Positions 47,345 to 58,910 are shown, counted from the first letter of the stretch. The stretch is 64,000 nucleotides of DNA from PALSA-350 sp963794165 (GCA_963794165.1 CAWCCT010000012.1:682001-746000), one strand, 5' to 3'. A program made the numbers and translations. The notes: generated by a model not told the origin, from the sequence alone.

Positions 47345-48871
47345 CGCGCCTCCTTTACGGGACTCGTGGACATGGCCTCGGCCCGCAACGAGTCGAGGTC
47401 GATCTCCCGCTTCAGGATCTTCCCCGTCGCCCCCCTCCGGCAGCTCCTCGGCGAAGGTGAACAAACGCGGAACCTTGTAGGCGGAGAGCCGCTCTTTCGC
47501 CCAGCCCCTGATCTCCTTCGGGCTCAATCGCGGCACCTGGCCGCAGGACGATCGCCGCGCCGACCTCTTCGCCGAAGTGCTCGTCGGGGACCCCGAGGAC
47601 GGCGGCCTCGGCGATGTCGGGGTGGCTGTAGAGGACCTCCTCGACTTCGCGCGGATAGACGTTGTAGCCGCCGCGGACGATCATCTCCTTGAGCCGGTCG
47701 ACGATCTCGATGTCCCCGTCGCCGTCCTGGCGGCCGAGGTCGCCGGTGCGCAGCCAACCGTCGCGGAGGGTCTGCGCCGTGGCCTCGGGCCGATTCCGGT
47801 AGCCCTTCATCACCATCGGCCCCCTGACCGAGACCTCGCCGATCTCGCCGACGGCGACCTCCGCCCCGTCCTCCCCCGGCGATCCGAACCTCGGTCCCCG
47901 GCAGGGCGATCCCGACGCTGCCGACCTTGCGCTCCCGGTGCAGGCCGTTGAAGGTCGCCGCTCCGGTCGACTCGGTCAGCCCGTAGCCCTCGAGGATCGC
48001 GCAGTCGAAGCGGGCCTCGAAGCGGCGGATGATCTCGCCGGGCAGCGAGGCGCCACCGAGGCGGCCAGCCGCAGGCTCGCGAAGTCCGCCGGCCCGGCGT
48101 CGGGCGCCGCGCCGACCATCGCGCTGTACATCGTCGGCACGCCCGCCAGGATCGTGATCCGGTCACGGCGGACGAGGTCGATCAGCGCGGCCGGGTCGAA
48201 CCTCGCCTGCAGCGAGACACTGGCGCCGGCCATCAGCGCGGTGCCCCAGGCCCCGACCGCCTGCCCGAAGATGTGGAAGAGCGGCAGCGCCGTGCCGAAG
48301 CAGTCCTCGTCGCTCAGCTCCAGTACCTCGCGGAACGCCTCGGCGCAGGCGCGCAGGTTGCCCTCGGTGATCTGGGCGCCCTTCGGCGCCCCGGTCGTGC
48401 CCGAGGTGTAGAGGATCACCGCCGTATCGTCGGGTGAGCGGTCGTGCGGACGGGCGACCGGCGGCCCGTCGAGGCCTCCGCCCGGCCCCGGCTCGAGCCG
48501 GTGGAACGGCAGGCCGTGAGCGCCGGCGACCGTCGCCGCCGCCCAGCCAGCCTCGTGCCAGGCGATCACCAGCGAGCAGCCGGCGTCGAGCGCGACGTAC
48601 TAGAAGAACCGGCACCGTCGACATCACGTTCGGCGTCACCGCGACCGCCCCGGCGGCGTGGATGCCGAGGTAGGCGGCGACGAACTCGGGCACCGAGGGG
48701 GCGACCAAGGATCCGGTCACCCGGCTCGATGCCCGCGGCGAGGGAGACCGCCCGCGATGCGGCCGCCGCGTCGCGCAGACGTCGGTAGCTCCACTCCTCC
48801 TCGCCCGCCCGCAGCGCCACGGCAGCCGGTCGCTCGCCCGCGTGGCGCCAAGTCGGCTCGGCCACATTCAT
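47341..48871 (-). CDS. Acyl-CoA synthetase (AMP-dependent ligase), many frameshifts
   Basis: ANL-superfamily ligase of about 500 residues once repaired. Motifs in order: AMP-binding P-loop YTSGTTGAPKGA, LPLFHIFGQ, GYG with TES downstream, WLRTGDLGR, DRLKEMIVRGGYNVYPREVE and the catalytic-lysine motif TGKILKRE near the end. At least six frame changes are needed, near 48,720, 48,600, 48,060, 47,870, 47,530 and 47,430. The start MNVAEPTWRHAGERP looks native. Substrate is a carboxylic acid, most likely a fatty or aromatic acid. It overlaps the alcohol dehydrogenase start by 4 bases. Confidence 0.82.
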
Positions 48872-48953
48872 TTCCCCGCCTCCTTCGTCTGATGCAAGAG
48901 GGAGCCGGCGCGGTGCACGTTGGGGATCGACACCGCGCCGGCCTGCCGTTCGC

Positions 48954-51854
48954 TTACTTCTTGCCTTGGTTGTGGCAAGAGGCGATGTTCAGCGGAGCTT
49001 GTTGTTCTTCACCGTCTTGCCGTTCTGGCCCTTCATGTTGAGGACGGCCAGCTGCGGCCTCTTGCAGAGGTTCGTCGAGTTCTGCAGGAGGCTCTTCTTG
49101 CCGCCCTGCATGTTCAGGACGAACGTCTTCAGCGGCACGTCCGGCGTGTCGTTGAACACCGTCTTCAGCCCGCCGTGCTTGGAGCTGATGACGCCGTCCA
49201 GCTGGATGTTGATCTGGCCGCTGTAGGTCCGCCAGGAGGTCCGGCAGCTTGTGCTTCGAGGACACCAGGTAGACCGGACCCTTCAACTTCTGCTCGAGCA
49301 GCGGCGTGCTCGCTTCGGCGTAGCCGTAGATCGAGTCCTTCGGGCATTCCTGGGCCGCCAGCTGGACCCTCGTGCAGACCGTCTTGATGTGGCCCTGGTC
49401 GAGGAACAGCGAGTGCGGCAGGTTCAGCGCCGTGCGGGCGATGTTGGCATCGCCGCTCTTGGCCTTCGACGACGCCCGGATCTGCGGGTTCTTGGCCCGC
49501 GTGGTCGGCCGCCGGAGATCCGCGCGTGGAGCGTCGGCTTGAACCCCAGCTTGTTGCAGCCGGTCGCCTGGAACGGCGGCGCAGACCGCGTAGCTGCTCC
49601 AGGCCGCGGCGTTGGCCGGGTTCGCCGCCGCCGCCGTTGATCGTCCCGGCCGTGGCGCCGGCGGCGCAGTTGGTCGGGTTGAGCATGAACTTGTTGCGGT
49701 TCATGTTCACGTCGATCGAGCGGATGTCGAGCTTGACCCCGCCGAACACGTTCGGGATCGGGTCGGAGACCGCGTTGACCTGGGCGGTTTCCGGGTTGAC
49801 GTTGAGCGCCACCCGGACGACGACGGTGCCGAGGTCGAACGGACCGGAGACCGCCGGGGTGATGACCGCCATCGAGAGCGGCGCCCCCTTGTAGGGACCG
49901 GCGAGGTAGACCTTGCCGCTGAGCGTGAGCGGCGTCGGCGCCGGTGCCCGACACTGGTGGTCGCGGTGCCGACCGCGCTTTCGCCGGAGCAGCTGGCGTT
50001 CGCCTGCTGGGCTTGCCGCTGCTCGCCGCCGCGGCGGCGAGCGGCTTCCCCGGCAGTAGGGGATCCCGGCGAGCCGGCCGACCAGGCCCTTCGGCAGGGT
50101 CACGTTGACGGCTTTCAGCTCCTGCTGGCCGTCGGTGCGGCCGATGTGGACGTGGAACGGGCTGTAGCGCCCGCCTGGTGCTTTCGGTCGCGGCGGTGTA
50201 GCTCGGCGCGAACTGGCGGGCGCCGAGGGTGGTCGGGCAGGTGCCGCCGCCGGGCACGCTGGTGAGCGTGAAGTTCGTGGTCGGCGTGCGCGGTCCGAGT
50301 ACGGGGTCACCACGGGCACCAGTGCTGGTGTTGCGCTGGCGCAGGTCGGCGGGCTGGTCAGCACCGCTGGCCGCCGTTGAAGTTCAGCTTGAAGGAGGTG
50401 AACGGGACCTGCGGGATTTCGGTGATTCGGTCGTCAGCTGCCCGGTGGCCGGGTCGGCGGCGACGTGGCCGAGCAGCCGCACGTCGATCCCGTGGCCGAG
50501 CCGGCGTCGATGAAGATCCGGAACTCGTCGCCGGAGCCGGGTCGGTGCTCTCCTGCTTGCCGATGAAGACGGGGCCTTTGAGGTTCCCTCCGGCAGCGCC
50601 GGCGAGTTCGATGTCGACGGTGCCGATCCGCGAGTCGGCCGGGCATTCGATGGGCGCCCGCGTCCCTTGCTTGAACTGGGCGTCGGTGCAGGCGACCAGG
50701 CCGAAGGAGGCGGACGGGTTGAGCCCCATCCCCGCGGGCAGGGTCACCTGGCGTTGCGCAGATGGGACTCGGAGGCGATTTCGCCGCCTTCGATAACGGA
50801 GCGTCGTCGTGACCGTCGCCGGCGCGGGCGAATCGACCTCGTTCGTGCCGGCTTCGACGTTGATGGCCGGAGTGAACGGGACCGTCGAGCAGCCGGTCGG
50901 GATCAGACCTTCCGGGATCCCCGCCGCCAACGCGGTCGAGCCGGTCGGGAAATTCGCGTCCGGTTCTTCGTAGGACTCGGCTCGGAAGAGGGTCGAGTAA
51001 GCGTTCTTGAAGGCAGCTTCTTCGGGGTTGAAGCAGGTGGTCGGGTTGGTGATGTAGGTCCCGTTGCCGGCATTGCCGAAGCTGACCTGGCGGCTGATCA
51101 GGGTCGAGAAGGCCGGTTCCGGCGGCGGCAGTGGAGGCGGAATTGATTGTGAAGCTCTCGTGGTAGTCGCTCTGCCAGGAGACTTCGGTTTTGAGGAAGA
51201 CTTCTTTTGCGCCGGCGATGACGAAGCCGTACAGGGCCGGTTCGCCGAGGCCGGGACCAGGTTATAGACGGGGACTTTGGTTCCACTCCTTCGCTCGGGG
51301 GGACCTGCACGCCTTCCGGCGTGCCGGCTTTGGATTTCCGCTCGACTTCAACGCCTCGGTGCACGTTGTTGGTCACCAGAGTGCTTCCTCGTGGCCCAAG
51401 ATCGTCCCCGGTTCGCAGAGCGGTTTTGCCTCGCCTTCGATTTCGTTCTGAATTCGGCGAGCGTGCACTTTCGGTCGCCAGCGGGTTGACGGTGAGACCG
51501 GGCGGCAGATCGACCTGCAGGGTTTTGATCGTCCGATCCTTCTTCGGCTTGATCAGCGGTTCGATCACGCCTGGGACGACTTCTTCGTGGACGATGTGTA
51601 CTGGGTGAAGCCGGTCGGCGGATGACCGCCGGCCTGTTTGAAGTAGAGGTTCGGCGTTTCCGGCGAGCAGAATTCGCCCGGCGTCGGCTGGTCCGCGGTG
51701 CAGTTCGCCGACTGCCAGCCGTCTTCGGCGTTGCCGGGGTGTGCTGCGGTTCGATGATGTTGGCGCTTTCGGTGGCGAGGGCCAGAGGCGCTGCCGCCAA
51801 CGCCGCCACGACGAGGACTCCCAAACACACGATCAAACGTCTCGTGATCTTCAC
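48954..51854 (-). CDS. Very large secreted protein of a Solirubrobacterales type, many frameshifts
   Basis: A roughly 960-residue exported protein when frames are joined. The GTG start with GGAGGAGACA upstream gives a signal peptide (ITRRLIVCLGVLVVAALAAA). Repeated beta-rich modules follow with recurring phrases: LPPGLTVNPLATE, LPAGMGLNPSASFG, LPKGLVGRLAGIPYC, each followed by a Cys/Glu-rich line and by GPVFIGKQE or GKVYLAGPYKGAPLS, then VRVALNVNPETAQVNAVSDP. The end reads LRLNIASCHNQGKK-like. The pattern is that of repeat-containing cell-surface proteins in this lineage; function is unknown. Frame breaks are frequent across the whole length. Downstream of the monooxygenase by about 63 bases. 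Confidence 0.65.
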
Positions 51855-51917
51855 TGTCTCCTCCGTTTTCCCATTCCCATTTCCCTTCCGGCTCCCAGAC
51901 CGGCGGTTCCCATTCAC

Positions 51918-53384
51918 TCACGTAGCGACCACCTCAGGGGTGGTGGCGGCAATTCGATATGCCGCCGGATCGAGCCGGCCCGCGCGACGCCGAAAGCGCC
52001 ACGTCCAATCGGGCCAGAGCACCGCGTTGCGGCCGCTCGCGTCGATGTAGAAGCTCGGACAACCGGTCGCCCAGACCGTGGCGCCCATCCGCCGATCGAT
52101 CTCGGCGTTCCACGAGTCGTAGGCCCGCTGCTCGACCTCGATCGTCGCGGCGGCGCGCGCCTCCATCGCCGACAGCGCCGCCAGCACGTGCTCGATCTGG
52201 GCCTCGATCATGAAGACCATCGAGCTGTGGCCGAGGCCGGTGTTCGGCCCCAGCATCAAGAACAGGTTGGGGAAGTCGGGGACCGTGGCACCGAGGTAGG
52301 CGCGCGGGCGTCCTCCCCAGACCTCGCTCATCGAGGCCCGCCGCGTCCCGTAGGTGATCGGCGAAGGCACGTCGGCGACGTGGAAGCCCGTGCCGAAGAT
52401 GATCGCGTCGACCTCATGCTCGGCGCCGTCGGCGTCGAGGACCGAGGTGGCCGGACCTCCGCCAGGGCGCCGGCGAGCTCAACGTTCGGCTCGGCCAGCG
52501 CCCGGTACCAACGGTTCGACGGGACCATCCGGTTGCAGCCGATTTCGTAGCTCGGGGTCAGCTTCTCGCGCAGCGCCGGGTCGGCGATCTGCTTCTCGAT
52601 GTGCCCGAGGGCGGCGCGCTTGACGATCCGCATCAGCCGCGGCTCCTTGGCGAGCCCGACAACCAACAGCTCGCGGCTGAGGTAGACACCGGAGCGGATC
52701 GCCCTGCACGGCGGGGAAGCGACGGAACACCCGACGCTCGCGCTCGGAGATCTCGCGGTTGCCGTGCGGCAGGACCCACGGGCGGAGCGCTGGAAGACGG
52801 TCAACTTCTCGACTTCGGGGGCGATCGCGGGCACGTACTGGATCGCCGAGGCGCCGGTGCCGATCGAGGCGATGCGCTTGCCCGCCAGCTCATAGTCGTG
52901 GTCCCAGCGCGCCGAGTGGATAACTCCGCGAACGTCTCGATCCCGGCGACCTCGGGGAATTTCGGCTCGGTCAGCGGCCCGGTCGCGTTGATCAGGATCG
53001 TCGCGGCCATCCGGCCGGCGCTGGTCTCGACCTCCCATCTCCCCCGCTCCTCGTTCCACTCTCCGCCTTCGAAGGGACGCCGGTCCGGATGTTGTCGCGG
53101 ATCCCGAACCGATCGACGCCGGCCTCGAGGTAGTCGCGGATCTCCGGCTGGGAGGAGTAGGTCTGGGTCCACTCCGGGTTCGGCGCGAAGGAGAAGGAGT
53201 AGAGGTGCGAGGGGATGTCGCAGCGGCACTCGGGATAGGTGTTGTAGGTCCAGGTGCCGCCGACCCCGTCGGCGCGCTCGACCAGCACGAAGTCCTCAAT
53301 GCCCCGCTGCTTCAGGCGGATCGCCATGCCGATGCCGGCGAAGCCGCCGCCGACGATCAGGATCCTCCGGTCCTCTTGTCCCAC
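51918..53384 (-). CDS. FAD-dependent monooxygenase, Baeyer-Villiger type, frameshifted
   Basis: Flavin monooxygenase of about 490 residues. FAD motif IVGGGFAGIGMA near the N-terminus, FVLVERADGVGGTWTYNTYP, the Baeyer-Villiger fingerprint FxGxxxHxxxWD (F-A-G-V-I-H-S-A-R-W-D after adding a G near 52,926), and the NADP motif GKRIASIGTGASAIQYVP. C-terminal PNLFLMLGPNTGLGHSS is typical. Breaks occur near 53,070, 52,920, 52,710 and 52,460. A GTG is taken as start. Such enzymes oxidise ketones to esters, or act on other carbonyl substrates. It is divergent from a TetR regulator across a palindromic region. Confidence 0.85.
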
Positions 53385-53460
53385 TCGCTTCCCGTCCTCT
53401 CCGTTCCTACACAAACGCAACCTACGACAACGTAACTTACATTCGCGTAGGCTCTTGTCA
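53385..53460. promoter_or_regulatory. Divergent promoter/operator region with palindromes
   Basis: Between the monooxygenase and the TetR gene. GTAACTTAC (53432-53440) is an odd-centre palindrome, and CCTACG (53421-53426) pairs with CGTAGG (53446-53451). This fits a TetR-family operator that overlaps both promoters, giving autoregulation and control of the monooxygenase. Confidence 0.5.
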
Positions 53461-54067
53461 ATGGGAAGCGGAGACGACGACCACCAGGCGCCGGCGGCGC
53501 CCGCGCGCCGCGAGCAGATCCTCGACGTGACCGGTGAGATCGTCGCCCGGCAAGGCTTCGGCGCCGTCTCGATCCAGGGCGTCGCCGCCGCCGCCGGGAT
53601 CTCGCGGCCGGTCGTCTACGAGCACTTCGGCGATCTGTCGGGCTGCTCAAGGCGCTGGTCGAGCGGGAGATGGACGCGGCGACCGAGCAGGTCGCCGAGA
53701 CCCGCTGCCCGACCTCTCGGGGGCGACCCGACCGAGCTGATGCTGGACAGCCTCGGCCTCTTCCTCGGCGCGGTCGAGCGCCATCCGGACACCTGGCGGC
53801 TCGTCCTGATGCCGCCGGAGGGTGCGCCCGCCAGCCTGCGCCGGACATTAGATCGGCCGCGCCGCGGTGCTCGAAGGCCTGGCCCACTCGGTCCGCGCCG
53901 GCCTCAGGCCCGGCGGCGCCGAGCCGCCCGATCCGGAGCTGACCGCGAGCATCCTCTCGGCGATCTCCGACGAATACGGCCGCCTCATCCTTGCCGATCC
54001 GAAGCGCTACTCGTCCGAAAGGCTGCTCGCCCACGCCCGTTGGCTGGTCGAGCACCTCACGTCATAG
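53461..54067 (+). CDS. TetR family transcriptional regulator, frameshifted
   Basis: About 200 residues. The helix-turn-helix is EIVARQGFGAVSIQGVAAAA then GISRPVVYEHFGD, the TetR signature. The ligand-binding C-terminal domain (DSLGLFLGAVERHPDTWRLV, ending ARWLVEHLTS) is reached through frame changes near 53,640, 53,710 and 53,850. It is divergent from the monooxygenase, whose operator-like palindromes it probably binds. The inducer is likely a substrate of that enzyme. Confidence 0.87.
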
Positions 54068-54077
54068 GAGGCCGACC

Positions 54078-54458
54078 GTGCCAGAGACGATTCCGTTCAG
54101 CGACCGCAGCCGCGAGGTCCAGGTCCTCCTCGCCGTCGTCATCCCGTTCATCTTCGGTGCGATCGTCGGCGTCGTCCTCGGCGTCTCGGCGCCGGTCTAC
54201 TGGATCCTCTCCGCGCTCGCCGCGATCGGCGCGGTCCTCGCCGGGCTCGAGCATCCCGACGCCCGCTCGGCGGCGCTCCGCGGCCTGGTCATGGGAGCCG
54301 CCTACGGCGTCGCCCTGCTCCTCGCCCACGCCGTCGCCGGAACCCACGCCGAAGTCTCGCTCGGCAGCTTCCCGCCGTTCGTGATCGTGATCGACGCGGT
54401 AGCCGGAGCGATCCTCTCGGCCCTCGGCGGCCTGATCGCCCGCGCTCCCAAGTCCTGA
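54078..54458 (+). CDS. Small integral membrane protein
   Basis: A 126-residue protein with about four hydrophobic segments (VLLAVVIPFIFGAIVGVVLG, VYWILSALAAIGAVLAGL, GAAYGVALLLAHAVAG, FVIVIDAVAGAILSALGG). GTG start with AGGAGG seven bases before. No family recognised. It follows the TetR gene by 10 bases, so it may be part of that regulon, but it could be an independent gene. Confidence 0.7.
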   Translation: MPETIPFSDRSREVQVLLAVVIPFIFGAIVGVVLGVSAPVYWILSALAAIGAVLAGLEHPDARSAALRGLVMGAAYGVALLLAHAVAGTHAEVSLGSFPPFVIVIDAVAGAILSALGGLIARAPKS

Positions 54459-54510
54459 GCACCGTCGGCCCGATGCGGGCCGAGCCGCCGGGTCCAGACC
54501 CCGCCCGCGA

Positions 54511-54795
54511 CTAGCCGTTGACGGCCTTTTTCAGCTCCGCGCCGGGAGAGAACTTCGGCGCCGTCTTCGCGGCGATCGTCATCGACTCGCCGGTCTGCGG
54601 GTTGCGTCCCTCGCGAGCCGGGCGGGCGACGGCCGAGAATTTTCCGAAACCGGTGAATTTGACCTCGTTGCCGGCGGCGAGCTGCGCGGTGATCTCCGCG
54701 ATCGTCGCGTCGACGGCGCTCTTCGCCTGGCCAACCTCGAGCCCGGTGCGCTCGGCGACCTGCTTTGCCAACTCGTCCTTCGTGGTGATCGACAT
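54511..54795 (-). CDS. hup: HU family DNA-binding protein
   Basis: A 94-residue histone-like protein matching HU/IHF: MSITTKDELAKQVAERTG, GNEVKFTGFGKFSAVARPAR and the DNA-binding arm REGRNPQTGESMTIAAKTAP, ending FSPGAELKKAVNG. It bends and compacts DNA as a homodimer. An intact frame in a region where most genes are broken; AAAGGAG precedes the start. Standalone gene. Confidence 0.95.
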   Translation of the reverse strand: MSITTKDELAKQVAERTGLEVGQAKSAVDATIAEITAQLAAGNEVKFTGFGKFSAVARPAREGRNPQTGESMTIAAKTAPKFSPGAELKKAVNG

Positions 54796-55433
54796 CCGTG
54801 TCTCCTTTGATTGCTGTGGCCGGGGAGCATAAGCACACGCTCGGCGTGTCCGCCCCGGCCGCCGCGGACCTGGTCTCCGCCAGAGTCTTGCCCGAACGGC
54901 GGACGGCCGGCTCCCAAGCGCTGCTTTTACCGCATTTTGCAGCCATATACCGCGCGGCGCAGGCGCTTTTCGGCGACAAGAGGCCGGACCGGGACGGCGA
55001 CACCGGATCGACGTCGAGGTCGAGGGCCTCGGCGCTCTGGCGCCTGAAAAGAACGCAATGGCCGCCGAAGGCGATCGGCAAAGGCTCGCTCACCCCTGTC
55101 GGGCCGGCGAAGGCCGCCCAGCAGGGCGAGGCCGAGGACGGCCGCGATCAGCAGGGCGATGCCCAGGGCGTATCGACCGACGCCACCAGGAGCCTGAACC
55201 TTGAAGCTGATAGGACGAAGAACAAGGACGAGGAGAAGGCCGCACGCAGGCTATCCACCGCTTTTGACCCCGGGGGCCGTCTTTGGTCGGCGCCGGCCGT
55301 CGAGTGAGTACGGTCCACGAGCGCAAACGACCCGGCAATCGGCGACTCACCCGCATCGAATGATGTAAGAACGGGCGGCTCGACTTAGGTTTTGGATCGC
55401 AGTCATCCGTCACACACCGAAAGGACGCTCCAC
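54796..55433. other. 638-base gap without a supported gene
   Basis: High-GC stretch upstream of HU. On the minus strand near 55,080-55,200 there is a hydrophobic run (YALGIALLIAAVLGLALLGG) in an open frame without a convincing start, possibly the remains of a small frameshifted membrane protein. No other coding signal or RNA gene is evident. Confidence 0.35.
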
Positions 55434-55823
55434 TTGCCGCTCGCAGATGTCAGCTTCGGCGACCTGCTTCTGACCGTCTTCGAGATCTCCCTGTTCGTGA
55501 TCTGGATCTGGATCCTCTTCACGATCATCGGCGACCTCTTCCGCGATCACGACATGTCGGGCTTCTCGAAGGCGCTCTGGATCATCTTCCTCGTCTTCAT
55601 CCCCTACATCTCGATGCTCGTCTACCTGATCGCCCGCGGTTCGGGGATGCGCGATCGGGCGCTGAAGGCGCAGTCCGAAGCCAAACACCACTTCGACTCC
55701 TACGTGCAGGAACAGGCCCACACCAGTCCGGCCGACGAACTCCACAAACTGAACGACCTGAAGGAAAAGGGTGCGCTCAGCTCCGAGGAGTTCGACAAGG
55801 CGAAGGCGAAACTACTCGCCTAG
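55434..55823 (+). CDS. PLDc_N and SHOCT domain membrane protein
   Basis: About 129 residues. The N-terminal half has two hydrophobic helices of the phospholipase-D N-terminal (PLDc_N) type (SLFVIWIWILFTIIGDLF and ALWIIFLVFIPYISMLVYLI) with the conserved DHDMSGFSKALW between; the C-terminus is a SHOCT motif (LHKLNDLKEKGALSSEEFDK). The start is uncertain: TTG at 55434 has AAGGAC upstream; a longer frame begins 42 bases earlier. Common in actinobacteria, function unknown. Convergent with the aquaporin. Confidence 0.8.
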   Translation: MPLADVSFGDLLLTVFEISLFVIWIWILFTIIGDLFRDHDMSGFSKALWIIFLVFIPYISMLVYLIARGSGMRDRALKAQSEAKHHFDSYVQEQAHTSPADELHKLNDLKEKGALSSEEFDKAKAKLLA

Positions 55824-56680
55824 CTAGCCGCGACGCGGTCGGCCCAGGTCGAGTTTTCCCGACCCGGCCGCCCGCGATATCGCGCTGCCGCCCCGGCCGC
55901 GCAGCACGATCGCGCAGCCGACAGCGATCAGCGCCCCGGCAGCGGGCCCGCCGACATAGATCCATAGATCGTGAGGTCGCCGCTGACCAGCGCCGGGCCC
56001 AACGAGCGGGCCGGGTTCATCGAGGCGCCGCTGACCGGGGCTGGCCCAGAGACCGGCCAGCGCGATATACCCGGCGACGCCGAGCGCGGCGATCGGGCCG
56101 ACGTTCTGCGCCGCCGAGGCGGTTCCCAGGATGGCGCTGACAAGCCCAGGTCAGTACGACCTCCATCGGGAACGCCTGCCGGTTCGCGAAGCCGGGGCCC
56201 GGCAAGGTCGCGCCGAGGTGCCGAGGTCACCGAGGGTGGCCGCAGGAGCAGGCTGGCCAACACCGCGCCGACAGCTGGGCGGCGAGGTAGCCGGGGACTC
56301 GGCGCCAGCCGAAGTCCCCGCGCAGCGCGAAGGCGAAGACACCGCCGGGTTGAGGTGGGCACCGGACACCGCACCCATGAAGAGGATCACCGCCAGCACC
56401 GTCATCGCGGGCGCGGTCACCGCGGCGGTCCGGTCGATCTGGCCGTGGCTGGCGATGCACCACAGCGGCGCCGGCGCCGGCGAGCACGAGCAGGAACGTC
56501 CCCAGCACCTCCGAGAACAGCCGTCGATACTCCAGCCGCGGATCGTCGAAGTCTTTGCGGTCGCCGAACTCCAGCTCCAACAGGTGGTGCGCCCGCGGGG
56601 TGAGCGGCACGCCGGCGATGTTCGTAGCCGGGGGCCGCGGCGTCGGGAGCGGGAGCGGGGTCTTTGGGCGTGTCGGTCAT
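55824..56680 (-). CDS. MIP family channel (aquaporin/glycerol facilitator), frameshifted
   Basis: A major intrinsic protein. The two half-helix signatures are both present: GAHLNPAV (first NPA) and MNPARSLGPALVSGDLTIYG (second). The N-terminal part carries an extended acidic tail (MTDTPKDPAPAPDAAAPGYE, then TPRAHHLLELEFGDRKDF) before the first helix (LFSEVLGTFLLVLAGAGAAV). At least five frame changes are needed across the span. Whether it passes water or glycerol cannot be decided. It follows the MalT-like regulator on the same strand by about 20 bases. Confidence 0.82.
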
Positions 56681-56701
56681 TCTGGCTCTCGCTCGTCCGA
56701 C

Positions 56702-58910
56702 TCAGCGCGGCGCGGTGTCGGGGGAGGGACCGTCGCGCTCGAGCAGGCCGGCGGCGCGCGCCTGTTCGACCGCCTCGCGCCTCGAGCTGACCCCGAGCTT
56801 GCGGTAGACGCCCTGTGCCTGCGTCTTCACCGTGTTCGGCGAGACGAACACCTGGCCGGCGATCTCCGGGAACGAGAGGTGGGTCGGCAGGTACTGCAGG
56901 ACCCGCAACTCGGCCGGGGTGAGGTCGTGGACGCCGGAGGCCGAGGCGGCCTCGATCGCGATCTCCGTCTCGGCGATCCAGGTCTCGAGGACGATCGCGT
57001 CGGGGGTCAGCTTCAGGACCCGCGCCGCTTCCGACAGCATCCTCGTCGCGGCCGGGGCGTCGCCGAGGCGCACGGCCGCGCGCGCGAGGGCGATCCAGGT
57101 CTCCGCCTCGTACCAAGGGGCGAAGTCTTCGAGCTGCTCGAGCAGCTGCTTACCCTGGCGCAGGTCGGCGGCCGCCTCCTCGACCCGGCCGGTGCGCGAC
57201 CTGACCACCGCGGAGACCGCCATCGAGAGGGCCATCATCGGGTAGTCGCCGATCCCCGAGCGATCGAGCTGGGCGCGCGCCTGCGAGGCGAGCATCTCGG
57301 CCAGCGTCCAGTCGTTCTCCTCGATCGCCAGCAGCGCCAGCTGGGACAGGCAGAGGACCTGGACGTTCGGGGCGCTGACCGCGCCGCGGCGGGCGCCGTC
57401 GGTCAATTTGTCGTGAGCCTCCTCGCGGAAGCCCCGCAGGTGCAGCCCGACGCCCTCGATCAGCCGGCACATCGACATCCAGGGGCTGTCGCCGGGGAGA
57501 AGCTCGGCGGCGAGCGCGGTGCGATCGGCGATCGCCCCCACCCCACCCCGCGCCAGCGCCGCCTCGATCAGCCCGAGGCCGCCGGTCAGGACCGTGTTCT
57601 TCTCCGAGGGCGGTTCCTTCTCGATCAGTGCCGCCGCGACCGCGGCCCAGTGTTCGGTCTTGGCGCCCGCACCCTGGGTGATCTGGGCGTAGGCGGCGGT
57701 CAGGCTGAGGGCGGCGTCGGTGGCGACGGTCGGCTCGCCGAGACGATCGAGCCAGCCGATCACGGTCGCGTTGCGGCCCCGCGTCGTGAACTCGGGGATG
57801 CCCATCCAGAGGAGCTCACCGGCCCGGTCCAGGGCGCCGCCTTCGACCGCGTGGCTGATCGCCCGGTCCCAATCGCCGTGCTCGACCCACCAGTCGGAGG
57901 CGCGCCGATGCAGCCCCTCCTCCTGCTCGGGCTCGGAGCGCCGCAGCTCGGCGCGCAGCATCTCGCGGAAGAGCGGGTGGAAGCGGAACCACTCGTCGCG
58001 CCGGTCGAGCGGGGTGAGGAGCATGTTCGATCGCGAGAGCTCGCGGAGCTGTGTCGCCGAGCCGCGGCGCTCGAGGACCGAGTCGCAGAGATCGCCGCTC
58101 AGCCGGTCGAGGATCGAGGCGCGGCGAAGGAAGTCGAGTTGGCGGCGGCTGACCGGCTCGAGGAATTCTTCCCTGATGTAGTCGACGACGAAGCGGTCGT
58201 CGCCGGCGAAGCGGTCGATCGCCTCGTCCGGGCTCGTCCGAGTCGCGCAGCGCCAGCCCGGCCAGGTAGAGGGCCGCGGGCCAGCCCTCGGTCCGCCGCA
58301 CCAGCGTGTCGAGCTGCTCGGGGGTGACGCTCAGGCCGAGGCCCGCGAGCAACTCGTCGCATTCGCCCTTGGTCATCACCAGGTCCGCGGGCGCCCAGCT
58401 CGTTGATCCCACGGTGGGCGCGCAGGCGGCCGATCGGCAGCTCGGGCTCGGTCCGGGCGGCGAGGACAAGCTGGGAACCCGGCGGCACGTGGGCGGCGAG
58501 CGTCGTCACCACGTCGAGCGCCGGGCGCTCTTGATCCGCTCGAAATCGTCGAGCACGAGGACGAAGGGACCTGCGCGCCCCTCCAGCGCGCTCCCGAGGC
58601 GGGGCAGCACGACGTTCTCGATGTTCGGCTCGAGGTTGGCGAGCGCGGCGCCGACCTCCGGCGCGACCGGCTCGATCGGGTCGAGCGCGGCGACGATCGA
58701 GCCGATCAGCATCGCCGGATCGTTGTGGGCGTCGCCGAGGATCAGGGTCGGGTACGGCCGCGGATCGCGCTCGGACCATTGCTCGATCAGCACCGACTTC
58801 CCGTAGCCCGAAGGGGCGTGGAGCAGGACCAACGTCGCCGAGGACCCCTCGAGCCGGGCCAGCAGGCGGGCGCGACGCTGGACCAGACGATTCGAGTGAC
58901 TCTCGGACAC
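56702..58910 (-). CDS. MalT-like large ATP-binding LuxR regulator, frameshifted
   Basis: About 735 residues when joined. An N-terminal ATPase has Walker A in HAPSGYGKSVLIEQW and Walker B in PFVLVLDDFE, followed by a winged helix and tetratricopeptide-like helices (EWFRFHPLFREMLRAELRRS, LHRRASDWWVEHGDWDRAIS). The C-terminus is a LuxR helix-turn-helix (LTPAELRVLQYLPTHLSFPE, ending KLGVSSRREAVEQARAAGLL). Frame changes lie near 58,525, 58,395 and 58,225, all in the N-terminal half. Regulators of this MalT/LAL type bind ATP plus an inducer and activate nearby genes. It follows the DUF6325 gene by 8 bases. Confidence 0.87.

Noticed and set aside
56555..58327. Plus-strand open frame of 590 codons
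   Set aside because: Antisense to the MalT-like regulator and aquaporin; low-complexity Arg/Gly/Glu composition from high GC.
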